Shown one piece after another: positions 27,680-36,391 of a stretch of 64,000 bases of DNA; within the stretch, counting starts at the first letter, position 1, and every line of letters starts with the position of its first letter. The stretch comes from Nocardia flavorosea (GTDB lineage Bacteria; Actinomycetota; Actinomycetes; Mycobacteriales; Mycobacteriaceae), in NCBI RefSeq assembly GCF_015477805.1, contig NZ_JADLQL010000003.1, forward strand, positions 248,001 through 312,000, written 5' to 3'. The notes beneath the pieces are model-generated. The model made no database searches. It was not told the DNA's origin and worked only from the letters and a program-made list of their open reading frames with translations. The translations under genes were made by a program, and so were the position numbers.

Positions 27680-27910
27680 TCATGGAAGCGCCGCGAAAGC
27701 CTTCTTGGTGTCGCGATACCACCCCATCGCTTTCACTGGATGCTTCCAGCGTCCTTTCATCTCTTCGTGGGCCGGGACATGATCCTCGTCGCCACTGCGG
27801 GCGGCCTCCCGTAGGTGCCGATCCTGTGCCTTGATGATCTCGTCGGCGGTCTCTGCACTCAGCTCCATGTCGCACGGGCCACCCAGTTGGCGGCAGGTCA
27901 TGGTCTTCAC
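27680..27910 (-). CDS. DUF1059 small protein
   Basis: A 76-aa cytosolic protein. The first 45 residues VKTMTCRQLGGPCDMELSAETADEI follow the DUF1059 pattern with two conserved cysteines (TMTCxxLGGxCD), suggesting metal binding. The start is the GTG at 27910 because GAGGAG precedes it by 6 nt. The C-terminal part has a HVPAHEEMKGRWKHP segment. It is divergent from tetR, with two matching palindromes between them, so TetR may control it. Function unknown. Confidence 0.8.
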   Translation of the reverse strand: MKTMTCRQLGGPCDMELSAETADEIIKAQDRHLREAARSGDEDHVPAHEEMKGRWKHPVKAMGWYRDTKKAFAALP

Positions 27911-28029
27911 AGCGTTCTCCTCGTCATTGTTCTCATTTGTCGTTGTTCGGCAAGCTCGGTGGTATCGGCCGCACCCGGCCGGTCGAGATCTATTTCTTAT
28001 CGGGCGCTGAGTGCGGTCCCGGCTGCCAA

Positions 28030-28054
28030 TTATCGGCACGATACGTGTCGATAA
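28030..28054. promoter_or_regulatory. Palindrome, probable TetR operator 1
   Basis: A 25-bp near-perfect palindrome between the DUF1059 gene and tetR. The outer arms are TTATCG and CGATAA, the inner arms CACG and CGTG, with a 3-bp centre. It shares the core CGGCACG-N3-CGTG(T/C)CG with the site at 28087-28103; the centres are 53 bp apart, about five helical turns. Confidence 0.6.
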
Positions 28055-28086
28055 CTCATCTTGTGCCGACTCGGTCGGTTTGTCAA

Positions 28087-28103
28087 CGGCACGCACCGTG
28101 CCG
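28087..28103. promoter_or_regulatory. Palindrome, probable TetR operator 2
   Basis: Perfect 7-bp arms CGGCACG and CGTGCCG flank CAC. It ends 13 bp before the tetR ATG and repeats the core of the palindrome at 28030-28054. Confidence 0.6.
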
Positions 28104-28116
28104 GTATGCTCGGCCC

Positions 28117-28704
28117 ATGGCCGACCCGTCCACCGCACCGCGACGCCGCGGCGCCGAACGGACCAGAGCGCTGCTTGCCGTCACCCTCGAGCTGGCGACA
28201 GAGGTCGGCTATCGGGGGTTGAGTGTCGAAGCCATCGCCGCGCGGGCCGGCGTCGGGAAACACACCATCTACCGGCGTTGGCCATCCATCGCGGAATTGT
28301 TGCTCGACGCGCTGAGCGTCGTGTGGATCAGTGACCTGGACTACCGCACGTCCGGTCCGGTCCGGACCGATCTCCGCGAGCAGTTCATTCGCTCCAGTAA
28401 AGCTCTCTCCACCCCGCCCATCGGTCCCGTTTACCGAGCTGTCATCGCCGAAGCCCAGGCCGACCCCGCGCTCCGGGCGACGTTGCACGAACGATTCCTC
28501 GCCACGGTCGAACAGCGCACCTTCGACCGGATCACCCGCGCGCAGCGCGACGGTCAGCTGGTCGCCGATGTGAATCTGGAATACGCCGCCGAGGTTCTGT
28601 GCGGAACTCTCTACTACCGATGGCTGCTCACCTCCCGCCCCGTCGACGAGAAGGCAATCGATGGACTTCTCGACATGTTCATGGCGGCATACGGAGTACG
28701 CTGA
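28117..28704 (+). CDS. TetR-family transcriptional regulator
   Basis: A 195-aa regulator from the ATG at 28117. The N-terminal HTH is typical: ELATEVGYRGLSVEAIAARAGVGKHTIYRRWPSIAELLLDAL. The C-terminal domain (IRSSKALSTPPIGPVYRAVIAEAQADPAL, then LYYRWLLTSRPVDEKAIDGLLDMF) matches the TetR_C group often linked to xenobiotic or drug responses. Two related palindromes upstream suggest autoregulation and control of the divergent DUF1059 gene. Ligand unknown. Confidence 0.9.
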   Translation: MADPSTAPRRRGAERTRALLAVTLELATEVGYRGLSVEAIAARAGVGKHTIYRRWPSIAELLLDALSVVWISDLDYRTSGPVRTDLREQFIRSSKALSTPPIGPVYRAVIAEAQADPALRATLHERFLATVEQRTFDRITRAQRDGQLVADVNLEYAAEVLCGTLYYRWLLTSRPVDEKAIDGLLDMFMAAYGVR

Positions 28705-28731
28705 GCGCGCGGTCGAGGTCGAGATCGAGCC

Positions 28732-29063
28732 CGCGCATCGAAGGATCGCCGCTACCGGGTGGCAGACCCGTATTTGCGGTTCTGGCTGCACCTCCTCGGT
28801 CATTTCATGGAGGAGATCGAGCGGGGGCGGGGCGACGACCGCCTGCCCGCCGCTCCCGCAGTCGGCGGCTACTGGACCCGCACCAACGACGTCGAAATCG
28901 ATATCGCCGGGCTGATCGTTCACCCGTCGCCGAGGAGTTGCTGTTCGTGGGTTCGATCAAGTGGCTGGAGCATTCGCCCTTCGACCGGCACGACCTGGCA
29001 GCCCTCCATCGGCACCGCGCCGCGCTCACCGCCGAGCCCCTTCCGGTCGGGGCGGTCTCGCGC
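28732..29063 (+). pseudogene. Remnant of an archaeal-type ATPase with DUF234 C-terminus
   Basis: The sequence starts mid-protein with SKDRRYRVADPYLRFWLHLL, then EEIERGRGD, then PAVGGYWTRTNDVEIDIAG. It shifts frame near 28911 and continues ADRSPVAEELLFVGSIKWLE to SPFDRHDLAALHRHRAALT. This is the order of the C-terminal DUF234 region of AAA-type ATPases. The whole ATPase domain is missing, about 40 residues between GRGD and the PAVGGYW block appear deleted, and one base is lost at the frameshift. It begins about 30 bp after tetR. Confidence 0.75.
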
Positions 29064-29136
29064 ATCGTGGGTGTGCCGGTATGGAGTTATCCGGCCATAC
29101 GTGGGTGCCCATGTGTGGTGATGAGACGATGCGCTC

Positions 29137-30129
29137 ATGCGCGATGTCCTGGTGATCGGTGCCCGTGGCGTACTCGGGGCAGGGATCGGCGACACATTGT
29201 CCCGCCGTGATGGCATTCGGGTTCACCGGGGCTCCCGATCCGGTGGATCGGAGGGTTTCGTCGAGATAGATACGGGTTCGCGAGAGGCCCTACTGGCCGC
29301 GGTCGTGGGCATGGATGCGGTCGTGGTGGCCGCACCACAGTCCGAGCCAGCAGTTCAGATGGCATGCGTCGAGGCTCGGGTTCCCTGTGTCGACGTCTCT
29401 CCGAGCGGCGTGCTGTACGACCTCGCTGTGCGTGATTGCGCGGGCACCACAGTCCCCCTGGTGATGATGTGTGGGTTTTTCCCAGGTTTGAGCGGTGTCC
29501 TCGCCGCCCATGCCGCGCTCGGCCTCGACGAGGTCCACCGCATCGATATCGGACTCTTGCAGAGCTGCAACGCCCGGGTCGGTTCGGCAGGCGTCACCGA
29601 TATGCTCCGAGCGATCGCTCGCCCGGTGGACGTGGGCGGCCGATTCGTGCGCGGCTTCGGAGCAACCAGGGAATTCGTCGTCGGCCGGCGCATCTTCGTC
29701 GGAAGGGCGATGCAGTACGAGGAGGCAGCCATCCTCAGTGCTTCCCTCGGCGTGGACCATGTCACGTACTGGACCGCCTGGGACAGTGCGGGTTTGACAC
29801 GCGCCATCGCGATGCTCGCGAAGTTGGCATTGATTCGACCGATCCTGCGCGCCGGTCGGGGCATTACGCCACGACACGATCCCCGGAGGCCCGAGACCAC
29901 ATGGTTGGCTGCCGAAGCGGTCGGCACAGTTGCTGGGCGTCCGGCCAGCCGGCGAATCGGCGCCGAAGCATCGAGCGACTACGGCACGACGGCCGCCATG
30001 GCGGCCGTCGTGGTCGAGCGATTACTCGCCGGCCTCGAGACGCAGCCAGGAATCCTCGTACCGAAGGATTTCCTCGACTTGGAGGGCGTCGAGGCGGCGT
30101 TCGGCGACCGGTTGCGGGTGTATCGCTGA
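29137..30129 (+). CDS. Saccharopine dehydrogenase-like NAD(P)-binding protein
   Basis: A 330-aa oxidoreductase-like protein. An N-terminal Rossmann motif MRDVLVIGARGVLGAGIGDTL is followed by VVGMDAVVVAAPQSEPAVQMACVEARVPCVDVS, the pattern of saccharopine-dehydrogenase-related NAD(P)-binding domains that bind acquired thiols or amines. FFPGLSGVLAAHAA continues the family pattern. No companion biosynthetic gene is adjacent. Substrate unknown. Confidence 0.75.
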   Translation: MRDVLVIGARGVLGAGIGDTLSRRDGIRVHRGSRSGGSEGFVEIDTGSREALLAAVVGMDAVVVAAPQSEPAVQMACVEARVPCVDVSPSGVLYDLAVRDCAGTTVPLVMMCGFFPGLSGVLAAHAALGLDEVHRIDIGLLQSCNARVGSAGVTDMLRAIARPVDVGGRFVRGFGATREFVVGRRIFVGRAMQYEEAAILSASLGVDHVTYWTAWDSAGLTRAIAMLAKLALIRPILRAGRGITPRHDPRRPETTWLAAEAVGTVAGRPASRRIGAEASSDYGTTAAMAAVVVERLLAGLETQPGILVPKDFLDLEGVEAAFGDRLRVYR

Positions 30130-30225
30130 CAAATCAACGCTGAAGCGGGAAGGCCGGTCCACAGCAGAGATGACCCCTCGGGCGGTGCCGGCGCGAACTC
30201 CTCGATGGATCGGACGACCGGCGAC

Positions 30226-30543
30226 CTACGCTTGAATGACCTCGACCCGCACCAGTGCACCCGGTGAGTCGCAACTGGCCCAGGACTGGTTCTGCCCGTA
30301 CTGCACCGGCCCGTACTTCCAGTAGGTGAACGGGACGGGCCATGCGACGCAGGTGAGTTTCACCTGGTGCCAGGTGGGCAGCTCGCAATTGGCCATGCCG
30401 CCGGTGTTGAAGATGTTGTAGACATGGCAGTTGGCTTGCCACACCGGGACATCGGCCTGAGCCACACCGCCACCGGCGAGCACAGTCCCCGCGGTTGCGG
30501 TGGCAACGATGGCGCCGGCGGCAAGCCGTTTCGCAGACAACAT
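30226..30543 (-). CDS. Small secreted cysteine-containing protein
   Basis: A 105-aa exported protein. The ATG at 30543 is preceded by AGGAGG at 7 nt. A Sec signal peptide with cleavage expected after AQA (about residue 31) leaves a ~74-aa mature domain with four cysteines, suggesting two disulfides, and many aromatics (VPFTYWKYGPVQYGQNQSWASC). I do not recognise the family. It has no operon partner. Confidence 0.75.
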   Translation of the reverse strand: MLSAKRLAAGAIVATATAGTVLAGGGVAQADVPVWQANCHVYNIFNTGGMANCELPTWHQVKLTCVAWPVPFTYWKYGPVQYGQNQSWASCDSPGALVRVEVIQA

Positions 30544-30744
30544 AACGAGCCTCCTGAATCGATGTTGTATGGAACACATCGCTGAGAAGTCGCCCCTGTT
30601 ACCGAAACCGGACGTGACATGCACAGTGGGCCGTTGCTGCATGTCCGGTGCGGGAGCGCAAAGCACGTCCGGTGCGCAAGCACGACGCGGGCTCGGCGCT
30701 TCAGTGCGTCCGTTCCGCTGGGCCCCGGATACGCCGGCGATGTA

Positions 30745-31641
30745 TCACGCCCCGGGTAGCGCTTCGTCGGTGCCGGTCCGGCGGCGGGATCCACGCAAGG
30801 CTGCGAGTAGGAGTTGCTTCGTTGTGGGGTGGTGTGGATTGCGCAGGACCTGCGCGGTCGGACCCTGTTCGACGATTGCGCCGTCGGCCATCACGAGGAC
30901 GCGATCGCAGGTGTGCGCGGCGAGCGCGAGATCGTGGGTGATGTGCAGGATCGCGGTGCCGTGGTCGCGGGCGAGATCGCCCATGAGCTGCGATACTTCG
31001 GCGCGCAGGGTGGCGTCGAGCATGCCGGTCGGCTCGTCGGCGAGGATCACCGCGGGCCGGGTCACGATCGCCCGGGCGAAGGCGACCCGCTGGCGTTCGC
31101 CGCCCGACAGTTCGTGCGGGAACCGGCGGGCGTAGTGCGCGGGGTCGAGACCGACTGCGAGCAAGGCCGAGCGGGCGGCTTCCGTCCGGGCCGGGGTATC
31201 GCCGATACGGTGGATGACGAGAGGTTCGGCGACGATATCGAGGACGCGGCGATGCGGCGGCAAGGACGCGTACGGATCCTGCATCACGAGATGCACGGCG
31301 CGGCGGGCCGTACGGCGGACAGACGCGGCGGCGGCGAGCAGATCGACGCGATCGTGTCGGTCGCCGCTATGCGCCGGGATATCGAGCAGGGCGGACCCGG
31401 CCGACGGGGCGACCAGCCCGGCAATCGCTTTCGCGATGGTCGATTTACCGGCTCCGGAGCCGCCGACGAGGGCTACGGTCTCGCCGGCCCGGAGTTCGAG
31501 GTGTACATCGCGCACAGTGACGGTATCGCCGTACCGGACCGTCAGCCCGGTTACTCGCAGAACCGGTTCTCGCCGGCGGGCCGGGAGGTGATCGTCGCGG
31601 GCCACCTCGGCCGTCCGGATCATTTCGGTCGTCATCGTCAC
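30745..31641 (-). CDS. ABC transporter ATP-binding protein (second ATPase of the peptide/nickel-type importer)
   Basis: A 298-aa Opp/Dpp-type ATPase. Walker A is VGGSGAGKST, the signature LSGGERQRV and Walker B VILADEPTGMLD, followed by the His switch ILHITHDLALAAHT. It corresponds to the OppF/DppF subunit. The GTG start at 31641 overlaps the stop of the permease-ATPase fusion (GTGA), so the genes are coupled. It is the last gene of a four-gene minus-strand unit that begins at an iron box. Confidence 0.93.
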   Translation of the reverse strand: MTMTTEMIRTAEVARDDHLPARRREPVLRVTGLTVRYGDTVTVRDVHLELRAGETVALVGGSGAGKSTIAKAIAGLVAPSAGSALLDIPAHSGDRHDRVDLLAAAASVRRTARRAVHLVMQDPYASLPPHRRVLDIVAEPLVIHRIGDTPARTEAARSALLAVGLDPAHYARRFPHELSGGERQRVAFARAIVTRPAVILADEPTGMLDATLRAEVSQLMGDLARDHGTAILHITHDLALAAHTCDRVLVMADGAIVEQGPTAQVLRNPHHPTTKQLLLAALRGSRRRTGTDEALPGA

Positions 31642-33395
31642 AGGACCTTCTCGAATTCGCTCATATCGGGCATTGCGCCCATCAAGTCGCGGGTGTAGGG
31701 ATGCTGCGGATCGGCCAGTACGGTCCCGGCCTCGCCCTGCTCGACCACACTGCCCGCGCGCATCACGGCGACGCGGTCGGCGGTCCGCGCCACGACCGGC
31801 AGGTCGTGCGTGACGATCAGTACGGTCAGGTGCAGCCGGACCCGCAACTCGTCCAGCAGGTCCAGGATCTCCTGCTGGACGAGCACGTCGAGGCCGCTGG
31901 TGGGTTCGTCGGCGACCAGTAGTTCCGGTTCGTTCGCCAGCGCGATCGCGATGACGACGCGCTGCCGTTGCCCGCCCGAGAGTTCGTGCGGGAACGCCCG
32001 GTGCCGGTCGGCCGGGAGTCCCACCATCCGCAGCAGTTCGCGGGAACGCTCTTGGGCGCGATCGCGGGGCACGTCGGTGTGGACGAGGACGGCCTCGCGG
32101 ATCTGGTCGCCGATGCGGTGCACGGGGTTGAGTGCCGATTGCGCTTCCTGCGGTACGAGACCGATACGTGAGCCGAGCAGGGCGCGACGTTCACGGGCGC
32201 CGAGGTCGAGCAGATCGCTGTCGCCGAGCAGGATGCGCCCCGACATGATCCGGGCCGCCCCGGGCATGAGGCCCACGATCGCGGCCGCGACCGTCGACTT
32301 GCCCGATCCCGATTCCCCGACCAGGCCGAGGACCTGCCCGCGCGCAATCGCCAGATCGACGCCGGTGCAGCCGCCCCCCGTATGCTCGCCTTCGCCGTAA
32401 CGCACGGTGAGGTCCTCGATGCGGAGCAGCGAATCGCGGGTGGCGGCATTGTCGTGCAGAGGTCCGCGCAGGTGTGCGCGGTCAGGTGCGGGCGCGCCGC
32501 CTTCTCGGGTGGTACGGACGGCCGCCGTGGAACGGCGTGGCTTACCGCGTCGGACGATCCGGCGGATTGCCCCGTCTGCTGTGCGCTCCACCGCGCCACC
32601 GGCGAGCGCGAAACCCAGCACGGTCAGTCCGATGAGCGCGCCCGGCGGTACGACCCACCAGAGCCAGGCGTCGGTGAGGAAGGCGCTGCGGCCGTTGGCC
32701 ACGCTCAGCATCATGCCCCAGCTCATGGAGGTGATATCGCCGAGACCGAGGAACGCGAGCGACGCCTCCAGCAGGACCGCGTTCTTGACCGCGAGCACGA
32801 GCTGCGGCACCACCAGTACGCCGACGGCCGGAACGATATGCCGGGTCAGCACATAACTGTGGCGGGCGCCCATCGCGCGCAGCGCGTGGATATGGTCGCG
32901 CTCGCGCACGCTCAGCACCTGGGCGCGCAGCTCGCGGGCCACCGGCGCCCAGAGCGCGATGGAGATGACGAAGATCTGCGTGACGATCCCGGGTCCGGCC
33001 AGGACGCCGATCACCAGGGTGAGCGGTACGACGGGCAGCGACAGGACGACGTCCACGATGCGCATGAGCACGGTATCGGTGACGCCGCGCAGGTAGCCGG
33101 CCGTGATGCCGACGGCCATCCCGACCACGGTCGCCGCGATCGCGGCGATGAATCCCACGAGCAGCGAAGGTCGCGCACCGAAGATGAGAATACTGAGCAG
33201 ATCGTGCCCGACATCGTCGGCGCCGAGCAGATGCGCCGCCGAGGGCGCGGCGAACGGTCGCGTCACGCGTTCGCCCGGATCGTATGGGGCCAGCCAGGGC
33301 GCGAAAACCGCGACGGCGCACAGCGTGAGAACGATACCGATACCGATGCGGCTCGTAACAGACAGCGACCGCCAGCCGGTGCGCAGACGCGTCAT
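31638..33395 (-). CDS. Fused ABC permease and ATPase (DppC-DppD type)
   Basis: A 585-aa protein joining two subunits normally separate. Residues 1-285 are a DppC-like permease with about six membrane helices and the EAA-type loop LSVRERDHIHALRAMGARHSYVLTRHIVP. After a ~40-residue linker, residues 330-585 are an ATPase with Walker A VGESGSGKST, signature LSGGQRQRV, Walker B LLVADEPTSGLD and the C-terminal Opp-type PQHPYTRDL. The ATG at 33395 overlaps the upstream permease stop by 4 bp (ATGA), deciding the start. Such fusions are known in actinobacterial peptide/nickel-family importers. Confidence 0.93.
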   Translation of the reverse strand: MTRLRTGWRSLSVTSRIGIGIVLTLCAVAVFAPWLAPYDPGERVTRPFAAPSAAHLLGADDVGHDLLSILIFGARPSLLVGFIAAIAATVVGMAVGITAGYLRGVTDTVLMRIVDVVLSLPVVPLTLVIGVLAGPGIVTQIFVISIALWAPVARELRAQVLSVRERDHIHALRAMGARHSYVLTRHIVPAVGVLVVPQLVLAVKNAVLLEASLAFLGLGDITSMSWGMMLSVANGRSAFLTDAWLWWVVPPGALIGLTVLGFALAGGAVERTADGAIRRIVRRGKPRRSTAAVRTTREGGAPAPDRAHLRGPLHDNAATRDSLLRIEDLTVRYGEGEHTGGGCTGVDLAIARGQVLGLVGESGSGKSTVAAAIVGLMPGAARIMSGRILLGDSDLLDLGARERRALLGSRIGLVPQEAQSALNPVHRIGDQIREAVLVHTDVPRDRAQERSRELLRMVGLPADRHRAFPHELSGGQRQRVVIAIALANEPELLVADEPTSGLDVLVQQEILDLLDELRVRLHLTVLIVTHDLPVVARTADRVAVMRAGSVVEQGEAGTVLADPQHPYTRDLMGAMPDMSEFEKVL

Positions 33396-34390
33396 GCGGG
33401 GACCACCTGTCGGGTATGCCGGACGCGTGGGTCGAGCAGCGGATAGAGCAGATCGGCGAGGATATTCGCCAGGATCACGCCGAGCGTGGCGAGCAGGAAC
33501 GCGCCCTGCAGCAGTGGATAGTCGCGCGCGGCCACCGCGTCGGCGATGACCTTGCCCAGACCCGGATAGGAGAACACGGTTTCGACCACGACGGCGCCGG
33601 AGACGAGGGCCCCGGCCGCCATCGTGGCATTGGTCGCGATGGGCAGCAGCGCGGTGCGCAGCGCATGCGCGGTGGCGACACGGCGTTCGGGCAGCCCTTT
33701 GGCGCGGGCGAGGCGGATGTACGGCTCGCCCAGCACGGTGGTCATGGAGGCCCGCGCGAGCAGATAGTAGGTGCCGATCGAGGTGATGATCATCGTCAGC
33801 AGCGGCATGATCAGCCGGCGGCCGGATTCGGCCAACCAGGCGAAGGTTTCGTCGGGCAGTTCCGCCGACGCGTACGAGGGCAGCCAGCCGAGCTGGGCGG
33901 AGAAGACCGTGATCAGCAGCATCGCGATCCAGAAGCCGGGCATCGAGTCGACGGCCAGGACGCCGACGAGCGTGGCCTTGTCCTGACCGGGGCGGCCGGT
34001 GCCGCGTCGCCACGCCGACCACGCTCCGAGCAAGGATCCCACGATGACGGCCCCGATGAGCCCGAGCCCGACCAGTGTCAGCGACCAGGGCAGTCGTTCC
34101 ATGAGGACGTCGGCCACGGGCCGGTTGTGGACGGTGGACAGACCGAGATCGCCGTGCAGCAGATCTGTCCAGAAACGCCAGTACTGTACGAGAACCGGAT
34201 CGTCGAGTCCGTAGAGCGCACCGAGTTCGGCGAGCTCTTCCGGGCTGGGATCACCCTCGCCGGTGAACATGACCAGGGCGGGGTCGCCCGGAGCCAGCCG
34301 CGGCAGCGCGAAGTTGAGGGTTACGGCCACCCACAGCACTACGGCGTACTGCCCCAGCCGCGAAAGCCAGGAACTGTCCGGCCTCTTCAT
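33392..34390 (-). CDS. ABC transporter permease (DppB type)
   Basis: A 332-aa inner-membrane permease of the peptide/nickel family. It begins with MKRPDSSWLSRLGQYAVVLWVAVTLNFALPRLAPGDPA, as usual for DppB-like proteins, and carries the coupling-loop motif PYIRLARAKGLPERRVATAHALR. About six membrane helices are visible. The ATG at 34390 has GAGAGGA upstream. It lies 62 bp after the binding-protein gene and overlaps the fused subunit. Confidence 0.93.
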   Translation of the reverse strand: MKRPDSSWLSRLGQYAVVLWVAVTLNFALPRLAPGDPALVMFTGEGDPSPEELAELGALYGLDDPVLVQYWRFWTDLLHGDLGLSTVHNRPVADVLMERLPWSLTLVGLGLIGAVIVGSLLGAWSAWRRGTGRPGQDKATLVGVLAVDSMPGFWIAMLLITVFSAQLGWLPSYASAELPDETFAWLAESGRRLIMPLLTMIITSIGTYYLLARASMTTVLGEPYIRLARAKGLPERRVATAHALRTALLPIATNATMAAGALVSGAVVVETVFSYPGLGKVIADAVAARDYPLLQGAFLLATLGVILANILADLLYPLLDPRVRHTRQVVPA

Positions 34391-34452
34391 CTGTGGTCCT
34401 CTCGATGAACGCAGGTGACCGGCCGCCCTCATCGCGGCCGGTCAGCTGATTG

Positions 34453-36180
34453 TCAGTGCCCGTGCTCTTCCGAGGCCGGGGGCTCGGTGACCCCCGTGGC
34501 CGGCGCGGTACCGGTGAGCTCGGCGATCGCGTCGACCGTGCTCGCATGGGCGGCTTCGACAACGTCGGCCGGCAGGAACGACCATTTGTGGACGATGCCG
34601 TAGCCGGGGCTCTCGGCCCAGCCGCCGTAGGTGTGCGAAACGGCCCAGTGCTCTTCGGGATAGAACAGCGCAACGGTCGTCGGCGCGGCGTTGTGGATCG
34701 TCTGCAGGTCCTGCATTACGCGGATGCGGTCCTCGTGGGTGGTCTGGGCCAGCCATTCGGCGTATTTCTTGTCCCATTCGTCCCAGGCGACCTTCGTCGC
34801 CCACAGGTACCCCGAGCGATGCGACATGATGAACTGATCGGGATCGGCGACACCGTGTGCGCCGATGGAACCGACCAGGAGGTCGTAGGTCTTCTGGGCC
34901 GATCGCTGCGAGAGTGCCGCGGCGTCCATCCCTTCGATCTCGACCCCGATGCCGACCTCGCCGAGATCTTCGGCGACCAGTTCGGCGGCCCGGACATCCT
35001 GGGGGAGACCCGAATCCACGTACATCCGGAGGACGAGCGGTTTGCCGTCGATCTCGCGGACACCGTCACGATCGGTATCGGTGTAGCCCAGCTCGTCGAG
35101 TGCGGTGCGGGCGGCTTCCTGATCGGTCGGCGTCGAGTTGCCGGCGTTCGCGAAGGGCGCGTCGGGGTGGGGGTAGCCCTGGGTTGCGGGCCGGCCCTGG
35201 CCGAGCGCGACCACATCGAGCATCTGTTCCTTGTCGACCGCATCCGACAGCGCGCGCCGGAACTTCGGCGTGTCCAGCGGTTCGCGCAGGAAGTTCATTT
35301 TGATCTCGGGGAAGCTCAGCGCCTGCGTCGTGAGCGAGTCGAGGTTGCCCGACTGCTCGAACTGCGCGACGAGTTCGGGGCTGAGGGTGCGGGTGGTCGC
35401 GTCGATCTCCCCGGACTGCAGCGCGGTGAACGTCGCCGACTGATCGGTGATCACCGGCATCTTGATGGTGCCGACCGTGGGTTTTCCGGCGAAGTAGTTC
35501 TCGTTCGCGGTCAAGGTGTAGCCCTCGGTGGGGCTGTAGGCCGTCAACTGGTACGGGCCGGTGCCGATCGGCAGGTCCTGCACCGTTTTCGCCTCGGCCG
35601 GGTCGATATCGGCCCAGATGTGCTCGGCCACGATGGGGAGGTCGGCGAGGGTGACGCGGGCGAGTGAGGGGCAGGCGTCACGGCATTCGAAACGTACGGT
35701 GTCGTCGTCGACCCGCACTGCGCGTTCGACGTACGGGGTGTCGTTGACGTGGTGCGTATACCGGCCGGTGGGTGCGTCGTGCATGTACTGGAAGGAGAAA
35801 ACGACGTCTTCCGGGGTGAACCGCTCGCCGTCCTGCCAGGTGACATCGGTTCGCAGGTCGGCTTCCCAGGTGGCCGGGTCCAGTTGGCGCACTTCGGTGG
35901 CCAGCCACGGCTGCGGGTCGTCGACGTACGGTGACGGCGCCAGGAGTTTGTCGTAGACGAGTTCGACGAGCTGGTCGGGCGCTCCGGCGAACAGGTTGAT
36001 GGGGCCGGCGTCCTTGTCGAGCGCGATGGTGAGCTGCTCGGCGGTGGCGGGCCCGGTCAGGTCGGCGAACCCTGTTGCGCCGGAGCCGGAGTCCGTGCTG
36101 CCCGTGCAGCCGCTCAGGGCGACGGCCAGCACTATCGCGGCGCCGGCGCCCGGCAGGGCGCGGCTCGGACGGTTGATCAA
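34453..36180 (-). CDS. Extracytoplasmic solute-binding lipoprotein (family 5)
   Basis: A 575-aa substrate-binding lipoprotein of the peptide/nickel family (SBP_bac_5). The signal peptide ends in lipobox ALSGC (Cys about 25). Typical motifs include DLRTDVTWQDGERFTPEDVVFSFQY and PIGTGPYQLTAYSP, and the C-terminal lobe ends near a His-containing EEHGH tail. The start is a TTG at 36180 with GAGG just upstream. An iron box lies 75-93 bp upstream, so the importer probably serves iron acquisition, for example of a ferric siderophore or an iron-carrying peptide. The ligand is inferred from regulation, not from the binding site. Confidence 0.9.
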   Translation of the reverse strand: MINRPSRALPGAGAAIVLAVALSGCTGSTDSGSGATGFADLTGPATAEQLTIALDKDAGPINLFAGAPDQLVELVYDKLLAPSPYVDDPQPWLATEVRQLDPATWEADLRTDVTWQDGERFTPEDVVFSFQYMHDAPTGRYTHHVNDTPYVERAVRVDDDTVRFECRDACPSLARVTLADLPIVAEHIWADIDPAEAKTVQDLPIGTGPYQLTAYSPTEGYTLTANENYFAGKPTVGTIKMPVITDQSATFTALQSGEIDATTRTLSPELVAQFEQSGNLDSLTTQALSFPEIKMNFLREPLDTPKFRRALSDAVDKEQMLDVVALGQGRPATQGYPHPDAPFANAGNSTPTDQEAARTALDELGYTDTDRDGVREIDGKPLVLRMYVDSGLPQDVRAAELVAEDLGEVGIGVEIEGMDAAALSQRSAQKTYDLLVGSIGAHGVADPDQFIMSHRSGYLWATKVAWDEWDKKYAEWLAQTTHEDRIRVMQDLQTIHNAAPTTVALFYPEEHWAVSHTYGGWAESPGYGIVHKWSFLPADVVEAAHASTVDAIAELTGTAPATGVTEPPASEEHGH

Positions 36181-36254
36181 TGGATCCTCGATTCAGGGGG
36201 TCGTGCAGGGCCCGGACGTGGCGGTAGAAAACCGCCGCCACCCCCAGGCCGAAT

Positions 36255-36273
36255 CGAGGTTAGCCTAACCTTA
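36255..36273. promoter_or_regulatory. IdeR/DtxR iron box 1
   Basis: The 15-bp core AGGTTAGCCTAACCT (36257-36271) matches the centre of the IdeR/DtxR consensus TTAGGTTAGSCTAACCTAA. It lies upstream of the binding-protein gene on the minus strand. Iron-loaded IdeR would repress transcription from here. Confidence 0.85.
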
Positions 36274-36340
36274 ATATGATTGTGAAGTCTCAGCGCTTCA
36301 GAATTGTCTTCATCGGAGTGTGTACGCCCGTACTCGAGTG

Positions 36341-36359
36341 CTAGGTTAGCCTAACCTGT
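36341..36359. promoter_or_regulatory. IdeR/DtxR iron box 2
   Basis: An identical 15-bp core AGGTTAGCCTAACCT (36343-36357) sits 33-51 bp before the ATG at 36392. With box 1, 86 bp away, it places both divergent units under iron control. Confidence 0.85.
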
Positions 36360-36391
36360 TTTACGTGTCCGTCACGGGTCAAGGAGTTTCG

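Noticed and set aside
30153..30222. GCCGGTC/GACCGGC inverted repeat as terminator
   Set aside because: The loop would be about 56 nt and the stem only 7 bp.
33396..34022. Extension of the permease-ATPase fusion to 34022
   Set aside because: The extra residues are an Arg/Ala/His-rich off-frame reading of the upstream permease.
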